Source: Planctomycetaceae bacterium
Lineage (GTDB): Bacteria > Planctomycetota > Planctomycetia > Pirellulales > UBA1268
Direction of reading: 5' to 3'
NCBI GenBank assembly: GCA_018694455.1
Contig: JABHNP010000396.1
Coordinates: 1 to 11,068, forward strand
DNA: 11,068 nt
The notes under the pieces were generated by a model. That model searched no databases, had not been told where the DNA came from, and worked only from the letters and a program-made list of their open reading frames with translations. Positions 1 through 7,219 of this stretch are shown here, in pieces. Every line of letters begins with the position of its first letter. The first letter of the stretch is position 1. Both the position numbers and the translations under genes were made by a program.

Positions 1-390
1 AAAATATCTGACAAGCCAAGAATTATGGTTGTCGAGGTTTCCGGAAAGTCCCAGGATTCTCTTCGGCAGTTTTTTTCAAAACAAGGTTTCCGTGTTCTTG
101 TGACAGAAAATCCAAAGCGAGCCCTTAGTCGTTTTGAAACAATTCCACCGCCGGCAGATATTCTTTTGCTGAGTAGCCAGGTGCTCGGTCATGATGCAGT
201 GTCAGTATTTAATGCCTTAGCCCCTGATCCATATTTAAAGAAAATTCCGGCTCTTCTAATTACAAGTGCTCGTCAGGAAGAGTTGGTCTCTGAAGCCGTG
301 GAGGATGACCTTCGGCAGGTTGTTACGATGCCATTTAAGGCAAGTGACCTTCTGCAGCGGGTTAAAATGTTGACAGGTATCAATGTCTAA
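1..390 (+). CDS. Receiver-like (pseudo-receiver) domain protein, C-terminal part, 5' end outside window
   Basis: The reading frame is open from the first base and ends with TAA at 388-390. An ATG at 25 is possible, but the eight codons before it (ending KPRI) run smoothly into the first beta strand of a CheY-like fold and no good ribosome binding site precedes it, so I think the start lies upstream, perhaps behind another domain. Numbered from the ATG at 25, the pattern fits a receiver: strand 1 (MVVEV, 1-5), helix 1 (about 9-20), a GFRVLVTENPKRAL stretch, strand 3 (ADILLLS, 44-50), strand 4 (PALLITSA, 75-82) and a C-terminal helix. The key residues are not conserved. The acidic pair is E4-V5, the phosphoacceptor Asp position is S50, and the Lys of the usual KP motif is M102. 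T80 remains. I infer a phosphorylation-independent interaction or regulatory module. The partner and any N-terminal domain are unknown. Confidence 0.7.
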   Translation, partial: KISDKPRIMVVEVSGKSQDSLRQFFSKQGFRVLVTENPKRALSRFETIPPPADILLLSSQVLGHDAVSVFNALAPDPYLKKIPALLITSARQEELVSEAVEDDLRQVVTMPFKASDLLQRVKMLTGINV

Positions 391-1134
391 AAACAATTCC
401 AAAGAAGTTTATAGGCGCTTTTTATCAAGAACGCATTCTTCGTACTGCTACGCCTGGGCCTCGTCGCAAGACTTGTCCGATCGTGATAGGTTATCCTTAG
501 ATGGGCATTTCATGCCTGCCGCGGGTTTAGACGGGATGAGCGTTGGGGGCATATCATCGTGAATGTTTGAATTTTGATTCTGTGCCTGGGCTGGCAAATA
601 CGGGACAGCATTCCGAGGCCAACTAAATTCCTCATGTTGATCAATTGTCAATTTTTTGAGTCGGTTCAATGATGTTTACTCCCTTGGCCCCATCAAGCAA
701 TAAACGGCTTATCTATCTGATAAAGCTATTTAAAGCTTGGTTTATTTTGACAATTGCCGAAATAGATAGATGACCCCGTAGAGATAATGGCGTTCGACTG
801 GAAGGTGGCAGTTGAATGAATTTCTTCGACTTTTGGTGCCAGGACGTTATTGTCAGTTACTATTAGGCAAGTAGGTTGAGCCTTTTGGACTGTTTTTTTT
901 AAAGTGAGAGGGAGGGCAGGTTCTGTTGTGCCAGAGTTTCTTCAAGAAAGATGCTTACACGCTCGAAAATAAATAACTAAGCTCTAGTCTTTTCAAATAA
1001 CAATCTAGACTTGTTTTTTGGATGGCTTAGGAACGCGCAGATTAATTTCCTTTATACAGACGGGAAGCAGTGGTTTTTTATTGCAGGCCTATTCCTCAGT
1101 CCGCAATGGAAAATAGACTTGTGAGTTTTTTACC
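391..1134. other. Long intergenic region, no convincing gene
   Basis: This stretch of 744 bases between the receiver gene and cysH is A+T-rich and has no frame that resembles a protein I recognise. It holds a 10-base inverted repeat (CAATTGTCAA at 642-651, its complement at 747-756) and a 7-base one (TCTATCT at 712-718, AGATAGA at 764-770); the two cross rather than nest. Runs of T occur at 891-898 and 1013-1018, the second after a weak AGTCT/AGACT pairing. Promoter signals for cysH presumably lie near the right end, but I cannot place them. A degraded gene or a small RNA is possible but not shown. Confidence 0.5.
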
Positions 1135-1791
1135 ATGCAGTTAAGTGATCAAGAACTTATCGACATCAATTGTCACTTAGAAGAAAAGACGTCCACGGAA
1201 ATCGTGGAATGGGCGATCAACCAGAATAAGAAAACGGTTGTGACAACAAGCTTTGGGTATAACTCAGCAGTCACCTTGCATTTAGTCACTAAGGTAAAAA
1301 AAAGCGTACCTATAGTCTGGGTAGACAGTGGATATAATCTTGAAGATTCGTATGTGGTTGCTGAGAAGCTCATACAAAGCTTAGGGTTAAATATTTATGT
1401 GTATAACCCAGTAATGTCAGCTGCTCGGCGTGAAGCAGTGCACGGAGCAAACTTTGGAGTGCCGGGCAATCCAAAGTTTGAAAAATTTAAAAACCAAGTG
1501 AAACTGGAACCTTTTCAACGGGCATTAAAAGAGTTGCAGCCTGAAATTTGGATCAGCGGTATCCGAAGAGAAGAAACAGAATACAGGCGAAATCTTGGGA
1601 TTGTTTCTATGGATGCCAGAGGTATCCTCAAAGTTTCACCACTATTCAATTGGACAGAAAACGATGTGTCTGATTACATGCGTAAATACAGTTTGCCAAG
1701 CTGCAGGCATTATTTTGATCCGACGAAAGTTGATTCACAAACAGAATGTGGATTGCATTTGAGTCAATTTGAACAAGGTGGCGGTATCTAA
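1135..1791 (+). CDS. cysH: Phosphoadenylyl-sulfate (PAPS) reductase, short form
   Basis: This is probably the thioredoxin-dependent reductase that converts PAPS to sulfite in cytoplasmic sulfate assimilation. It has 218 residues, against about 244 in E. coli CysH. The nucleotide-binding PP-loop is TTSFGYNSAV (37-46), followed by the strand and turn VWVDSGYNLEDSY (61-73). The block LEPFQRALKEL (124-134), the SGIRREET motif (141-148) and the VSPLFNWTENDV block (167-178) match the family. The C-terminal ECGLH (204-208) carries the catalytic Cys205. There is no paired-Cys motif of the iron-sulfur APS reductases, so the E. coli (PAPS) type is more likely. Only 22 residues separate LPSC (187) from the end of ECGLH, roughly 20 fewer than E. 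coli, so the usual substrate-contacting loop is shortened. An in-frame stop at 1114-1116 supports the ATG at 1135; the ribosome binding site is weak. The gene stands alone, without cysD, cysN or cysC nearby. Its G+C is lower than that of the genes to the right. Confidence 0.88.
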   Translation: MQLSDQELIDINCHLEEKTSTEIVEWAINQNKKTVVTTSFGYNSAVTLHLVTKVKKSVPIVWVDSGYNLEDSYVVAEKLIQSLGLNIYVYNPVMSAARREAVHGANFGVPGNPKFEKFKNQVKLEPFQRALKELQPEIWISGIRREETEYRRNLGIVSMDARGILKVSPLFNWTENDVSDYMRKYSLPSCRHYFDPTKVDSQTECGLHLSQFEQGGGI

Positions 1792-1858
1792 ATTCTTGGG
1801 CAACATTGTGTCTGGGGAATAAAAATATTCAAGGCTTCTGAAGTGGGAAGAGATAGAA

Positions 1859-3343
1859 ATGTCACGGACTGTTGCGTTAGCGGTTGATCTTGGAGCATCT
1901 GGAGGTCGAATCGTCTCAGGTGCTTTCGACGGAAGGCTTCTTGAATTAAAAGAACTTCATCGATTTGATAATGGGCCAGTGATCTTCGGTGGCCAGCTTG
2001 TCTGGGACTTTGTTGGTCTTTGGAGTGGTGTATTAGACGGACTACGGATTGCTGCTAATCAGCATCGCGACGCTATTCGCAGTATTGGAGTTGATACCTG
2101 GGGTGTCGACTTTTCATTTGTGACCAAAAACGATGCGCTGCTAACAGAGCCTGTCTGTCATCGTGACGCCCGTACCAATGGTCTTATCGAAAAAGCGGCA
2201 GCAACTGTCTCAAAGAAAGAAACGTTTGAAGCCACAGGGCTGCAGTTCTTGGAAATTAATACGCTTTATCAACTTCTTGCCATAAAGCGAGATCAGCCAG
2301 AACTCCTTGCTGCTGCCGATCGATTATTGATGATTCCCGACCTGATGCATTGGCTCCTTTCAGGCCAGCGTTCCAATGAGCGAACGATTGCTTCAACGAC
2401 TCAATGTTTTGATTCTCGGAAAGGGCAGTGGGCCAATAGTCTGCTAGATCAATTTGGAATCCCTACTAGTTTGTTTCAGCAGGTGTCTGAGCCGGGACAT
2501 AATATTGGTAGTCTTCGGACAGACATTGCTGCTGATACAGGTTTACGAGATGTTCAAATTGTATTACCGGGTTCACATGATACAGCAAGCGCGGTTGCTG
2601 CAGTTCCAGCACTTGAACCACCATCATCGCGACCAGATTGGTGTTATATCAGCCTCGGGACGTGGGCGCTTGTTGGTGCAGAACTTGATCGACCTTTGGT
2701 GACCCCGGAGTGTCTTGCTCATAATTTCACAAATGAGGGCGGTGTTGGAGGCACCACCAGGCTACTCAAAAATCTTTGTGGTCTTTGGATTGTTCAGCAA
2801 TGCCGTGCCAGTTGGCAGAGGTCTGGGAAGAATTGGGATTGGGATCAGTTGACTGCTTTGGCTGCAGAATCAGCACCACTTCAAACGATCATCGACTCAA
2901 GCCATGCATCACTTGTGGCTCCAAATGATATGCCTGAGGCGATACGAGAGCTCGCAAGGCAAAGTAAGCAGCCAATCCCTGAATCAACTGGTGCAGTGAT
3001 ACGAACAGCTCTGGAAAGTGTCGCTGCAAAAGTGTCACAGACCCTTCAGGAATTAGATGAGCTTCTCGGACGACGTGTTGGGAGAGTACACATTGTTGGA
3101 GGAGGGGTTCAGAATAAGTTGCTGTGTCAGATGATCGCGGATGCTTCAAATCGGCCAGTTATAGCTGGTCCTGTTGAGGCCACAGCCATAGGGAATCTTC
3201 TCGTACAGATTCTTGCTGAAAATGGAAAAATTGATTTGCGCAGCGTGCGTTCAGTGGTTCGCGATAGTTTTGATCCAGTAACATATGAACCACAATCAGT
3301 TGCGGTTTGGCAAGAACGACTTACTCAATGTGCTGAACAATAA
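1859..3343 (+). CDS. rhaB: Rhamnulokinase
   Basis: This FGGY-family sugar kinase phosphorylates L-rhamnulose with ATP to L-rhamnulose 1-phosphate, the second step of L-rhamnose breakdown. Its 494 residues compare with about 489 in E. coli RhaB. The first actin-like domain opens with VALAVDLGASGGR (5-17) and contains GVDTWGVDFSF (77-87), the HRDARTNG block (101-108) and IPDLMHWLLSG (159-169). The second has GSHDTASAV (238-246) with the likely catalytic base Asp241. It also has the RhaB-typical block SLGTWALVGAELDRPL (265-280), then NEGGVGGTTRLLKNLCGLW (292-310), and the phosphate/adenine-binding VHIVGGGVQNKLLCQM (410-425). The purine-rich GGAAGAG at 1846-1852 lies 6 bases before the ATG. No rhamnose isomerase, aldolase, transporter or microcompartment gene is in view. 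Planctomycetes are known to process rhamnulose 1-phosphate in a bacterial microcompartment, but a link cannot be shown here. Xylulose or glycerol kinase is much less likely given the RhaB-specific blocks. Confidence 0.93.
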   Translation: MSRTVALAVDLGASGGRIVSGAFDGRLLELKELHRFDNGPVIFGGQLVWDFVGLWSGVLDGLRIAANQHRDAIRSIGVDTWGVDFSFVTKNDALLTEPVCHRDARTNGLIEKAAATVSKKETFEATGLQFLEINTLYQLLAIKRDQPELLAAADRLLMIPDLMHWLLSGQRSNERTIASTTQCFDSRKGQWANSLLDQFGIPTSLFQQVSEPGHNIGSLRTDIAADTGLRDVQIVLPGSHDTASAVAAVPALEPPSSRPDWCYISLGTWALVGAELDRPLVTPECLAHNFTNEGGVGGTTRLLKNLCGLWIVQQCRASWQRSGKNWDWDQLTALAAESAPLQTIIDSSHASLVAPNDMPEAIRELARQSKQPIPESTGAVIRTALESVAAKVSQTLQELDELLGRRVGRVHIVGGGVQNKLLCQMIADASNRPVIAGPVEATAIGNLLVQILAENGKIDLRSVRSVVRDSFDPVTYEPQSVAVWQERLTQCAEQ

Positions 3344-3373
3344 TTGCTGTTGAGCGTCGTATTCGCGTGAGTG

Positions 3374-3395
3374 CAACTGCTTAAAGACGCAGTTG
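3374..3395. terminator. Hairpin between convergent genes
   Basis: CAACTGC at 3374-3380 pairs perfectly with GCAGTTG at 3389-3395 around an 8-base loop that contains the stop codon of the minus-strand zinc-ribbon gene (3381-3383). Two G-T wobbles could extend the stem. It lies 30 bases after the rhaB stop, so it could end transcripts from both sides. Neither side has a proper T-run, so it is a weak candidate that might act by stalling or protecting the 3' end. Confidence 0.35.
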
Positions 3396-3638
3396 TGATA
3401 CAACGGCAATGATTCCGGCTGTGAGGAGTAATACAGCGGTACTAATTGCAATTACAAGCCATTGGTAGGCAGCACGCTCAGTCTGTTCTTCAGCAAATTC
3501 AAGACTGTCCTTGAATTTGGCTAGAAACCGCGTGTTGCATTGGGGGCAAATCAGTTCTTCGTCGAGTAATGTTGCCGGGACCGAAATGATATGACTTGAA
3601 GGGCAGGAGATACGGTATTGCTGGACATGTGCATTCAT
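3381..3638 (-). CDS. Small zinc-ribbon protein with C-terminal membrane helix
   Basis: An 85-residue protein with no family I can name. Cys12 and His16 (CPSSH, 12-16) plus Cys31 and Cys34 (CPQC, 31-34) form a zinc-ribbon-like knuckle pair. A short charged linker (40-56) follows, then one strongly hydrophobic helix (about 59-79) ending in a short basic tail. The likely topology is a cytoplasmic zinc ribbon tethered to the inner membrane. Similar short finger-plus-helix proteins are frequent in planctomycetes. Its ATG overlaps the stop of the ABC exporter gene by 4 bases (ATGA at 3638-3635), which points to translational coupling and perhaps a shared function; the ribosome binding site is otherwise poor. 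Whether it binds the exporter is inference. A general helper protein is equally possible. Confidence 0.75.
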   Translation of the reverse strand: MNAHVQQYRISCPSSHIISVPATLLDEELICPQCNTRFLAKFKDSLEFAEEQTERAAYQWLVIAISTAVLLLTAGIIAVVSQLRL

Positions 3639-5584
3639 GCTGCTCGATAGTTTGCGGCAGGGCGTTTGGTTACTTGTCCGTTCTCGACTTCCAGAATTGA
3701 GTCAGCAAGTGCGAGAGTGCTTGGTCTATGTGTGATCATAATCACCGTACGGTTTTCAACATAACGAGAAAGCGCTTCATGAATGAGCTCTTCACTAGCT
3801 ACGTCGATCTGGCTGGTCGCTTCATCAAGAACAAGTATTTCAGCATTGCGAAGGAAGGCTCGAGCAAGTGCGATTCTTTGTCTTTGCCCACCGGAAAGGC
3901 GAAAGCCATTTGGCCCAACTTTAGTTTTATATCCTTCAGGAAATTCATCGATAAAGTCGTGAGCACGTGCTTTTCGGGCAGCTTCTTCGATTTCTTCCTC
4001 GGTAGCATCCCATCGGCCATATCGAATGTTGTAGAGAATCGTCTCGTTAAAAAGCTCTGTTTGCTGAGTGACTATAGCAATACGTCTTCGCAAATCCTTC
4101 ACGGCTAATTCAGTGAGCGGTACGTTATCGAGTTCAACAGTACCTTCTGTGGGGTCGTAGAATCTACATATGAGATTAATCAGTGTGCTCTTCCCACCCC
4201 CGTTGGGCCCGACGATTGCAATTCGTTCACCAAAATTAATAGCCACATCGACATTGTTTAAAACTGTGTCGATTCCATCGTAAGAGAAAGAGACGTTCCG
4301 TAACGCAATCTCTCTATGAGGTGACGGAAGACAGTATGGGTTTGATTTTTCTTTCAGCTTTGATGGTGTGTCGAGAAGTGGGTAGAGCGATTGTGCTCCA
4401 ACAATTCCAACATTAATCCCAGTTATGACTCCAGACAGTTTTCTGACGGGGTCTGAAGCGCCAATAAGCATGCCGAAGAAGACCATGATCCCAGGAACAG
4501 TCATTGGCTGCTCAGTCATCGTTACACCAAAAATTTGAGTCTCTTTATTGATGACTAGCCACGCTCCAACGGCAATCGATGTTGCCACCATGCCAATACC
4601 GAGAACCTCAGTAATTGGGTTTGCAAGCGCGCGGTAAAAGTTATGACGTAGGCCTATCTTCATCATCTGTGTCGTACTATCTCGGAAACGTTGGCGTTCG
4701 AAAGGCTCCATGGTGTAGGCCTGAACAGTGAGTACATTATTCAGTGCCTCAAGCATGACGTGATGGAAGCCCAGAGCCTGTGAAAGAATGTTTTTTGATG
4801 CACTTCTCATTTTACGATTGAGCCAAACCATCATGAAGCCAACGACAGGCGCTAAGGTGAGGCAAGCCAGGGTTAACTGCCACGAAATACAAAAAGCGCC
4901 AGTGAGGCAGGCAATTATTTTGAGCGGTTCAGTGATAGCCCCACCAAAAGTGGTTGTAATTCCGCCTGATAGCATGTCCGCTGTGTGCGTTACCTGAGCC
5001 ATAAAGCCAGCAGAACCCTGGTTCATGAACTGTGTTCGATCAAGTTCAAGGGCTTTGTTAAAAATCTTAACTCGAAGATCTCTCGAGATTCCCATGGCGA
5101 CAAAGCTTACAAGCATTGTGCTGGTAAGTAGAAGGCAGTGTTTCAAAAATGTACTTATGACAATTAAGACAACAACCAAAAGTACAGTCTCGAAAGGATC
5201 ACTTGGAAGATAGTTCTTGATCCATGGTTGCAATGCTTTCGCAGAGGCAAGGAGGGCCTCATCACCTTTGTCTTGAAGAGTAAGCGTATTGATCTTGTTT
5301 TGTAAGCTTTGCTGTGCTGCTTCTGGTATACCACCACCAGTCAGGCGATCACGGAGTTGCTGGATTTCTTGACCGTGACGCTCTAGTTTAATTTGGGCAT
5401 CCGCTATTCTTTTTTCATTCCAGTTTTGTAGAGACTCACCGTTGAGTGTGACTTCGATGACTGGAAAAAGTGCTGCGATATTTGCACCCCACAGTCCGGC
5501 CACACCGGCAGAACAAAGAAATGCTGCAAGAAGCAGTGGCCAGCTTTTTGAAGCGTCACGAAGAGCACGAAGGAAATAGTTCAT
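3635..5584 (-). CDS. ABC transporter, fused permease/ATPase (MsbA-like exporter)
   Basis: A 649-residue half-transporter with the membrane domain first and the ATPase domain last, expected to act as a homodimer in the inner membrane. The six membrane segments fall at about 16-43, 131-163, 218-235, 236-257, 322-345 and 361-385. The extracytoplasmic stretch between helices 1 and 2 (about 46-130) is far longer than usual and rich in heptad-like helix (about 55-118). The ATPase domain has an A-loop Tyr435, Walker A GPNGGGKST (459-467), Q-loop VTQQTELFNETI (505-516), signature LSGGQRQR (563-570), Walker B ILVLDE (583-588), the D-loop variant SQID (591-594) and switch His619. All catalytic residues are present, so it should be active. 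Family resemblance suggests export of a lipid or other hydrophobic compound, but the substrate cannot be read from the sequence. The downstream zinc-ribbon gene overlaps it by 4 bases. The start is the first ATG, with only a weak ribosome binding site. Confidence 0.92.
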   Translation of the reverse strand: MNYFLRALRDASKSWPLLLAAFLCSAGVAGLWGANIAALFPVIEVTLNGESLQNWNEKRIADAQIKLERHGQEIQQLRDRLTGGGIPEAAQQSLQNKINTLTLQDKGDEALLASAKALQPWIKNYLPSDPFETVLLVVVLIVISTFLKHCLLLTSTMLVSFVAMGISRDLRVKIFNKALELDRTQFMNQGSAGFMAQVTHTADMLSGGITTTFGGAITEPLKIIACLTGAFCISWQLTLACLTLAPVVGFMMVWLNRKMRSASKNILSQALGFHHVMLEALNNVLTVQAYTMEPFERQRFRDSTTQMMKIGLRHNFYRALANPITEVLGIGMVATSIAVGAWLVINKETQIFGVTMTEQPMTVPGIMVFFGMLIGASDPVRKLSGVITGINVGIVGAQSLYPLLDTPSKLKEKSNPYCLPSPHREIALRNVSFSYDGIDTVLNNVDVAINFGERIAIVGPNGGGKSTLINLICRFYDPTEGTVELDNVPLTELAVKDLRRRIAIVTQQTELFNETILYNIRYGRWDATEEEIEEAARKARAHDFIDEFPEGYKTKVGPNGFRLSGGQRQRIALARAFLRNAEILVLDEATSQIDVASEELIHEALSRYVENRTVIMITHRPSTLALADSILEVENGQVTKRPAANYRAA

Positions 5585-5869
5585 GAACTATGCTTGATAT
5601 CTTGGGTAGGGGGACACGGTTGATAAAAAATTAATAAGTCGACGCCAGTTATTTCAGAAACTGTATGGAAGGATATTATTTCACTATCAAATTTATTCGT
5701 CTAAATGAGTTCGTTGAATCAACTCCTTTTGATGTTCTATGCGTCCATGGTGATCACGAAATGTCCGCGGCTTGCGCAAAGCCTTGATCTTGCCAAAACA
5801 CCGTCACTAGGTGTGGAAGAGTAGTCTGTAAGACATGGGCAAAACAAGCCGAAAACAAGGCTCGTTTGG
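5585..5869. other. Intergenic region between folD and the ABC exporter gene
   Basis: These 285 bases separate two minus-strand genes. The folD-proximal end carries a hairpin at 5844-5865. The rest should contain the promoter of the exporter unit, though I see no clear -35/-10 pair. A 40-codon plus-strand frame (5665-5787) starts with ATG but has no ribosome binding site or recognisable product, so I do not call it a gene. Confidence 0.4.
5844..5865 (-). terminator. Possible terminator after folD
   Basis: On the minus strand ACGAGCC pairs with GGCTTGT over 7 positions (one G-T) around an 8-base loop, starting 4 bases after the folD stop codon and followed by a short T stretch. The position is right for a folD terminator, but the T-run is too short for a confident intrinsic terminator. 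Confidence 0.45.
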
Positions 5870-6760
5870 TCATTCAGAGGACTTTTTTCGCTCTTTTGCT
5901 GCAAGAACTGTGTTTTCTAAAAGCATTGCAACAGTGAGAGGGCCAACGCCTCCGGGCACTGGGGATACCGCCTTTGCGACATCGACAACCGTGTTGTAGT
6001 CAACATCACCAACAAGTCGGCTTTTATCTCCGTCGGTGATACGATTGATGCCTACGTCGATCACAACTCCCCCTGGCTTTACCATGTCGGCGGTAATGAG
6101 TTGAGGAATACCAACAGCAGCTATAAGAATATCAGCCTGTCGCGTCATTGCTTTTAAATTGGAAGTATGACTGTGACATAGAGAGACAGTTGCATCTCCA
6201 CCCGGTCCTCGATTGGCGAGAAGAAGTGCCAATGGCTTTCCAACTATGTCACTACGTCCAATAATGACAACATGTTTACCGCGAGTCTCGACGCCAGCAT
6301 CAAGGATCATTCTTTGAACACCGGCGGCAGTACAAGGAATGAAGCGGGGCCGTCCTTGTGAAAGCAGCCCTGCGTTCTCCGCATGAAAGCCATCAACATC
6401 ACGATTGGGTGGCACTGCATCAAGTACAGCTCTTGCATCCACATGGTCAGGAAGTGGTAGCTGAACAAGAATCCCATCAACCGGTCCATGCTCCTCGCGG
6501 CCAATAGCTTCTACCGTTGCAACAAGTTCAGCTGTTGTTGCTGACTCTGGAATTGAAATGACGTCAGCCGTAATGCCCACGCGTTTTGCGGCAGTCTCTT
6601 TACTTTTCACATACGACGCACTGGCAGCAACATTACCAACAAGGACAACCACAAGTCGAGGAGGCCGACCAATTTCTTTCGTTATTTCCGTGACCTGCGG
6701 TACAAGACTCTGCTGGATTTTCTCAGCAAGTTCTCGGCCATTGAGTTGCTTCGCCGTCAT
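5870..6760 (-). CDS. folD: Bifunctional methylenetetrahydrofolate dehydrogenase / methenyltetrahydrofolate cyclohydrolase
   Basis: FolD oxidises 5,10-methylene-THF to 5,10-methenyl-THF with NADP+ and hydrolyses it to 10-formyl-THF, supplying one-carbon units for purines and formyl-methionine. Its 296 residues are close to the usual 280-300. Tyr50 and Lys54 (YVKSK, 50-54) are the expected active-site pair. VDGILVQLPLP (94-104) holds the substrate-contacting Gln100, and DVDGFHAENAG (121-131) holds Asp123. The cofactor-binding region has GRSDIVGKPLALLL (168-181), with Asp171 where Asn is common, then CHSHTSNL (195-202) and ADILIAAVGIP (209-219). The signature PVPGGVGPLTVAML (267-280) closes the protein. 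The family's PCTP motif reads PCTA here (142-145), a mild change. GGAG at 6772-6769 lies 8 bases before the ATG and supports this start. The gene follows the DUF1844 gene after about 107 bases, with a hairpin in its leader. Confidence 0.96.
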   Translation of the reverse strand: MTAKQLNGRELAEKIQQSLVPQVTEITKEIGRPPRLVVVLVGNVAASASYVKSKETAAKRVGITADVISIPESATTAELVATVEAIGREEHGPVDGILVQLPLPDHVDARAVLDAVPPNRDVDGFHAENAGLLSQGRPRFIPCTAAGVQRMILDAGVETRGKHVVIIGRSDIVGKPLALLLANRGPGGDATVSLCHSHTSNLKAMTRQADILIAAVGIPQLITADMVKPGGVVIDVGINRITDGDKSRLVGDVDYNTVVDVAKAVSPVPGGVGPLTVAMLLENTVLAAKERKKSSE

Positions 6761-6780
6761 CTAGGTATCTCCGGCAGGGA

Positions 6781-6798
6781 GGTGATGAAAGCATCACT
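6781..6798 (-). promoter_or_regulatory. Hairpin in the folD leader
   Basis: GTGATG (6782-6787) and CATCAC (6792-6797) form a perfect 6-base stem with a 4-base loop, extendable by a G-T pair. It ends about 20 bases before the folD start and only 8 bases ahead of its GGAG ribosome binding site. With no T-run behind it, it does not look like a terminator. It may affect folD translation or mark a processing point in a pyrG-DUF1844-folD transcript. I see no match to the tetrahydrofolate riboswitch consensus, judged by eye only. Confidence 0.35.
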
Positions 6799-6867
6799 GC
6801 AACCTTGGTAGGGCAAGCAGATGATTTCATGAGGAGTTATTTTGGTCGGGACAATAAACAACTGAGA

Positions 6868-7161
6868 CTAACCAGACTGCTCTTCCATAAAAGTCATTCG
6901 AAGTTGATGGAGAATTTCTTCAAGAAGTTTCTTTTCATCATTTTCAAGATTCCCTGATGTTTTCTTTTCCAGCATCTCCAGCATGTCAATAAAATGTCGA
7001 GCAGTGTCTAGGTTTTTGAGTGATTCTTTGGTGATTGGATTCGGGATTTTCCCAAATGCCATTAACGCTTGCGTGAACATTGTTTGAGCAAGGAATTCAA
7101 AAGTAGCCGGTGGAGCTTTCATGGGACCATTATCATTTGAGGGAGCCGCTGGTTCAGTCAT
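6868..7161 (-). CDS. DUF1844 family protein
   Basis: A 97-residue protein of unknown function. The core APPATFEFLAQTMFTQALM, then FGKIPNP, the LDTARHFIDMLEMLEKKTSG block and the end LLEEILHQLRMTFM match the DUF1844 pattern as I know it, a small mostly helical protein found in planctomycetes and other bacteria. There is no signal peptide or clear catalytic motif. The frame extends to an ATG at 7233, but those 24 extra residues do not fit the family and would overlap the end of pyrG, so I use the ATG at 7161 (MTEPAAP). A GGA lies about 7 bases upstream, so initiation looks weak. It sits between pyrG and folD in the same direction with 58 bases to pyrG, so co-transcription is likely. Its role there is unknown. 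Confidence 0.82.
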   Translation of the reverse strand: MTEPAAPSNDNGPMKAPPATFEFLAQTMFTQALMAFGKIPNPITKESLKNLDTARHFIDMLEMLEKKTSGNLENDEKKLLEEILHQLRMTFMEEQSG

Positions 7162-7219
7162 GGGGTTATCCAAAGTTATGTGAGTAAAAAGACGTAGACA
7201 AAAAAGCGTGCCGGAACAG

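Noticed and set aside
383..562. A 59-codon plus-strand frame whose ATG overlaps the stop of the receiver gene
   Set aside because: The overlap and an AGG 5 bases upstream are suggestive, but the product resembles nothing I know and looks low in hydrophobic core residues. A coincidental frame is as likely.
448..669. A 73-codon minus-strand frame in the intergenic region
   Set aside because: No recognisable domain, no ribosome binding site and an unusual composition for a small protein, so it is most likely chance.
1796..1824. A possible promoter before rhaB (TTGGGC, 17 bases, ATAAAA)
   Set aside because: The -10 match is poor and planctomycete promoter rules are not well known, so it cannot be told from chance.
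5665..5787. A 40-codon plus-strand frame between folD and the exporter gene
   Set aside because: It lies antisense to the surrounding transcription, lacks a ribosome binding site and has no recognisable product.
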